A DNA stretch of 64,000 bases from Tardiphaga sp. (GTDB taxonomy: Bacteria; Pseudomonadota; Alphaproteobacteria; Rhizobiales; Xanthobacteraceae): assembly GCF_028290495.1 (NCBI RefSeq), contig NZ_JAQGJT010000044.1:32157-96156 (forward strand). The letters are read 5' to 3'. A model generated the notes under the pieces. It was not told the origin of the DNA, did no database searches, and saw nothing but the letters and a program-made list of their open reading frames with translations. A program made the position numbers and the translations under genes. This document shows positions 61,442 to 64,000 of this stretch, piece by piece. Within the stretch, counting starts at the first letter, position 1. Every line of letters begins with the position of its first letter.

Positions 61442-61452
61442 GCCGCGCGCAA

Positions 61453-62769
61453 TCAGTCGACGAAGGCGTGCTCGTCCGTCTCGAAACGCTCGCGCGGCCA
61501 GGCGATCTGCACCACCGCGCCGTGGTCCGGGAAGACCCGGTTGGAGAACGCGACCTTGGCGCCGGTGCGCTCCAGCAGCGTGCGGGCGATGAACACGCCG
61601 AGCCCGAGCCCGGTATGCTCGCCGCTGTCATCACCGCCGCGCCGCCGCGTCAGATAGGGCTCGCCGATCCGCTTCAACAGGTCCGGCGGAATGCCCGGCC
61701 CGTCGTCGGAGATCGAGATTGCGACGCTGTCGGTGTTCCACCACGCATTGACCTCGACCCGCTCGCGGGCGAAATCGACCGCGTTCTCCAGGATGTTGCC
61801 GACGCCGTACAGGATCGCCGGATTGCGCATCGCGGTCGGCTCGACCGCGCTGGCCACCGCAATGCGGATCTTGATGGCGATGCCGAAATCGCGGTGCGGC
61901 GCGACGGCCTCCTCGATCAGCGTCGACAGCCGCATCCGGTCGAACGGCGCGCCGGCGGAGTTCAGCTGCGTGATCTTGGACAGGATCTCGCGGCAGCGCT
62001 GCGACTGCTCGCGCAATGTCTTGAGATCGTCGGCGATCTCCGGCGTGTTGTGGACGTTCTTTTCCAGTTCGCGCGAGATCAGGAAAATGGTCGAGAGCGG
62101 TGTGCCGAGCTCATGCGCCGCGGCGGCAGCAAGGCCGTCGATCTGCGTCAGATGCTGCTCGCGCGTCAGTACCAGTTCGGTCGCCGCCAGCGCGTCGGAG
62201 AGCTTGCGGGCTTCCTCGGTGACCTGGAAGGCATACAGGCTGGTGACGCCGATCGCGGTCAGGATCGAGAGCCAGACCCCGAGCAGATAGATCTGCGGCA
62301 GCACCAGCGGCTCGTCGGCATCCCACGGCAGCGGCCGATGGAAAAACGCCAGCATGGTCGCGCAGACCGCCGCCATTACGCCGAGCGCAATGGTCAGCCG
62401 CGTCGGCAGCGCCGTCGCCGAGATCAGCACCGGAGCCAGGAACAGGAACGAGAACGGGTTCTGCAGCCCGCCGGTGAAGAACAACAGCGCGGCCAGTTCG
62501 GCGATGTTGAGCGCCAGCAACCCCGCGGCATAGCGCGGCTCCAGCCGCTGCATCGGGTTGAACAGCATCTGCAGCACGAGATTGAGCCCCGCCGAAATGC
62601 TGATGACGCCGAGGCAGGGTAGCACCGGAACTTCAAAATCGAGGCCCTGCGCCACGACAAAGATCGCGACGAGCTGGCCCAAAGCCGCCAGCCAGCGCAG
62701 CCGCAGGATGGTGTCGAGCCGGACATGGCGGCGCGGATGGCGGAAGTCGGAGGCGTCAACATCGGTCAT
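61453..62769 (-). CDS. RegB/PrrB/ActS-type redox-sensing histidine kinase
   Basis: A 438-residue sensor kinase from ATG 62769. Six helices span residues 25-180 with the quinone-sensing motif TGGLQNPF (99-106). The H-box is AAAHELGTPL with His219, and the redox cysteine of the family is in QRCREIL (Cys259). N box NILENAVDFA, and G boxes DDGPGIP and GLGLGVFIA complete the ATPase. It controls energy and carbon/nitrogen genes in response to redox state in related bacteria. Its normal partner response regulator (RegA/RegR/ActR) is not encoded next to it here. Confidence 0.92.
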   Translation of the reverse strand: MTDVDASDFRHPRRHVRLDTILRLRWLAALGQLVAIFVVAQGLDFEVPVLPCLGVISISAGLNLVLQMLFNPMQRLEPRYAAGLLALNIAELAALLFFTGGLQNPFSFLFLAPVLISATALPTRLTIALGVMAAVCATMLAFFHRPLPWDADEPLVLPQIYLLGVWLSILTAIGVTSLYAFQVTEEARKLSDALAATELVLTREQHLTQIDGLAAAAAHELGTPLSTIFLISRELEKNVHNTPEIADDLKTLREQSQRCREILSKITQLNSAGAPFDRMRLSTLIEEAVAPHRDFGIAIKIRIAVASAVEPTAMRNPAILYGVGNILENAVDFARERVEVNAWWNTDSVAISISDDGPGIPPDLLKRIGEPYLTRRRGGDDSGEHTGLGLGVFIARTLLERTGAKVAFSNRVFPDHGAVVQIAWPRERFETDEHAFVD

Positions 62770-62882
62770 GCCGGGAACACTAGACGGCGGCAGCCCTGAC
62801 CACAAATCCGCGGCAAGCTGGCAAAGTGTTGACCGGGCAAGGGCTTGCGCATCTGGCGGCGATCCCGCTAGGAACGGCACGC

Positions 62883-63671
62883 ATGACGATCGAACTCGCC
62901 CAGATGTCCGAAAGGCCGATCCCCGCAGCCGCTGCGCACGCGGCGATCGAGGTCGAGCATCTCGTCAAGCTCTACAAGACCACCCGCGCCGTCGATGACG
63001 TCTCTTTCAACATCGCGCGCGGCAGCGTCACCGGCCTGCTCGGCGGCAACGGCGCCGGCAAGACCACGACCATTGCGATGATCATGGGCTTGGTGCTGCC
63101 GACCTCCGGCCGCGTCTCGGTGCTCGGCTGCGCGATGCCCGGACAGAGCGCGCAGGTGCTCGGCCGGATGAATTTTGAGAGCCCCTATGTCGATATGCCG
63201 ATGCGGCTGACGGTGCGGCAGAACCTCACGGTGTTCGGCAAGCTCTATGCGGTGCCGGACCTGCGCGGCCGTATCCAACAGCTGGCGGAGGATCTCGACC
63301 TCACCGAATTCCTTGATCGCGCCAGCGGCAAGCTCTCGGCCGGGCAGAAGACCCGCGTCGCTCTGGCCAAGGCGCTGATCAACCAGCCCGAGTTGCTGCT
63401 GCTGGACGAGCCGACCGCCTCGCTCGATCCCGATACGGCGGACTGGATCCGGCAGCATCTGGAGACCTACCGCAAGACGCATAACGCCACGATCCTGCTG
63501 GCCTCGCATAACATGCTGGAAGTCGAACGGCTGTGCGACCGCGTCATCATCATGAAGACCGGCCGCGTCGAGGACGACGACAGCCCGGCGAATATCCTGA
63601 TCCGCTACAACCGCACGACGCTGGAAGAAGTGTTCCTCGACGTCGCGCGCGGCCGGGAGCGCGCGTCATGA
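62883..63671 (+). CDS. ABC-2-type exporter ATPase
   Basis: A 262-residue ABC ATPase. Walker A GGNGAGKTTT near 54, Q-loop FESPYVDMPMRLTV near 98, signature LSAGQKTR near 151, Walker B LLLLDEPTASLD near 170 and H-loop LASHNMLEV near 208; the end TTLEEVFLDVARG is typical of DrrA/NodI-like ATPases. ATG 62883 is chosen over 62826 as the family start. The permease overlaps its stop as ATGA. Confidence 0.93.
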   Translation: MTIELAQMSERPIPAAAAHAAIEVEHLVKLYKTTRAVDDVSFNIARGSVTGLLGGNGAGKTTTIAMIMGLVLPTSGRVSVLGCAMPGQSAQVLGRMNFESPYVDMPMRLTVRQNLTVFGKLYAVPDLRGRIQQLAEDLDLTEFLDRASGKLSAGQKTRVALAKALINQPELLLLDEPTASLDPDTADWIRQHLETYRKTHNATILLASHNMLEVERLCDRVIIMKTGRVEDDDSPANILIRYNRTTLEEVFLDVARGRERAS

Positions 63672-64000
63672 GCCTGACGGGGATGACCGAGCAGTTCCGC
63701 GGCATCGCGATGCACCGCGTCAACGCGATGGTGCTGCGCTACTGGTACCTGCTGGTGTCGTCGTGGCCGCGAATGCTGGAACTGGTGTACTGGCCGGCGC
63801 TGCAGATCATCACCTGGGGCTTCCTGCAGAACTACATCTCGCAGAATGCCGGTTTCTTCGCGCAGGCCGGCGGCACGCTGATCGGCGCGGTGATCCTGTG
63901 GGACATCCTGTTCCGCGGCCAGCTCGGCTTCTCGATCTCGTTCCTTGAGGAGATGTGGGCGCGCAATCTCGGCAACCTGATGATGAGCCCGCTGAAGCCG
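63668..64000 (+). CDS. ABC-2-type exporter permease, N-terminal part
   Basis: From ATG 63668 the frame runs off the window with 111 residues seen. It begins MSLTGMTEQFRGIAMHRVNA and has membrane segments around PRMLELVYWPALQIITWGFL and GGTLIGAVILWDILF. The RYWYLLVSSWPR segment is typical of DrrB/NodJ-type permeases. It partners the ATPase just upstream. The 3' end is outside the window. Confidence 0.88.
   Translation, partial: MSLTGMTEQFRGIAMHRVNAMVLRYWYLLVSSWPRMLELVYWPALQIITWGFLQNYISQNAGFFAQAGGTLIGAVILWDILFRGQLGFSISFLEEMWARNLGNLMMSPLKP

Overview
The window is high-GC, densely coded alphaproteobacterial chromosome. Its gene content, GTG/TTG start usage and dispersed intergenic repeats resemble Bradyrhizobium, Rhodopseudomonas or Afipia (Nitrobacteraceae). 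Supporting content includes orphan tripartite-tricarboxylate (Bug) receptors, many NMT1/SsuA-type and aromatic-type ABC receptors, a RegB/ActS-type redox kinase and RPE-like palindromes. I saw no tRNA, rRNA, CRISPR array, phage or insertion sequence. This genus-level reading is an inference from gene families, since no search was possible.

Layout. 1-3.0 kb: the end of a CoxL/CoxM-type molybdenum hydroxylase operon facing a LysR regulator. 3.4-7.8 kb: a small orphan gene, then on the minus strand a HerA-like ATPase, a Gre-family factor and an IlvD/Edd-family dehydratase. 8.4-11.4 kb: an SsuA/TauA-type ABC importer. 11.5-18.0 kb: two small conserved genes, a sorbosone-dehydrogenase-like propeller, TenA, an alpha/beta hydrolase, a Bug receptor, a TSUP permease and an SDR. 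18.3-19.5 kb: pyrC. 19.5-26.0 kb: a TetR-flanked NMT1/THI5-type importer whose permease and ATPase genes enclose three enzyme genes. 26-30.4 kb: small or hypothetical genes, a periplasmic binding protein, a Bug receptor and a DUF1932-type dehydrogenase.

30.6-38.6 kb: an SGNH hydrolase/acyltransferase pair, recQ, small genes, a RidA/BKACE pair, a Nudix hydrolase, a soluble chemoreceptor-like protein and a decayed receiver domain. 38.7-40.6 kb: htpG. 40.7-46.6 kb: a catabolic island with an aromatic-type ABC receptor, an alpha/beta-hydrolase-fold protein, a GntR regulator, an aldehyde dehydrogenase and an MFS importer. 46.7-50.9 kb: an AttEFGH-like ABC system with a Tat-exported lipocalin-like protein. 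51-58.7 kb: MFS, ATP-grasp, small proteins, a nickel/cobalt transporter, a secreted class II aldolase-fold protein, a persulfide-dioxygenase/rhodanese fusion and a DUF938 methyltransferase. 58.8-61.4 kb: a tandemly duplicated MFS gene. 61.4-64.0 kb: a redox-type histidine kinase divergent from an ABC-2 exporter that runs off the edge.

The best candidate for an undescribed system is 19.5-26.0 kb. A TetR gene sits between the receptor gene (minus strand) and the operon permease, NAD-epimerase, GNAT, DapA-like lyase, ATPase (plus strand). One 16-bp inverted repeat, CAACCAGA..GTTGA type, lies about 80-90 bp upstream of both importer units, which suggests a compact regulon for uptake and breakdown of one unknown compound. 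Other notable items are the AttEFGH-like system, a reversed-order chemoreceptor-like protein, a hydrolase-fold protein lacking its nucleophile, a secreted class II aldolase and a triple-repeat regulatory region at 27.4 kb.
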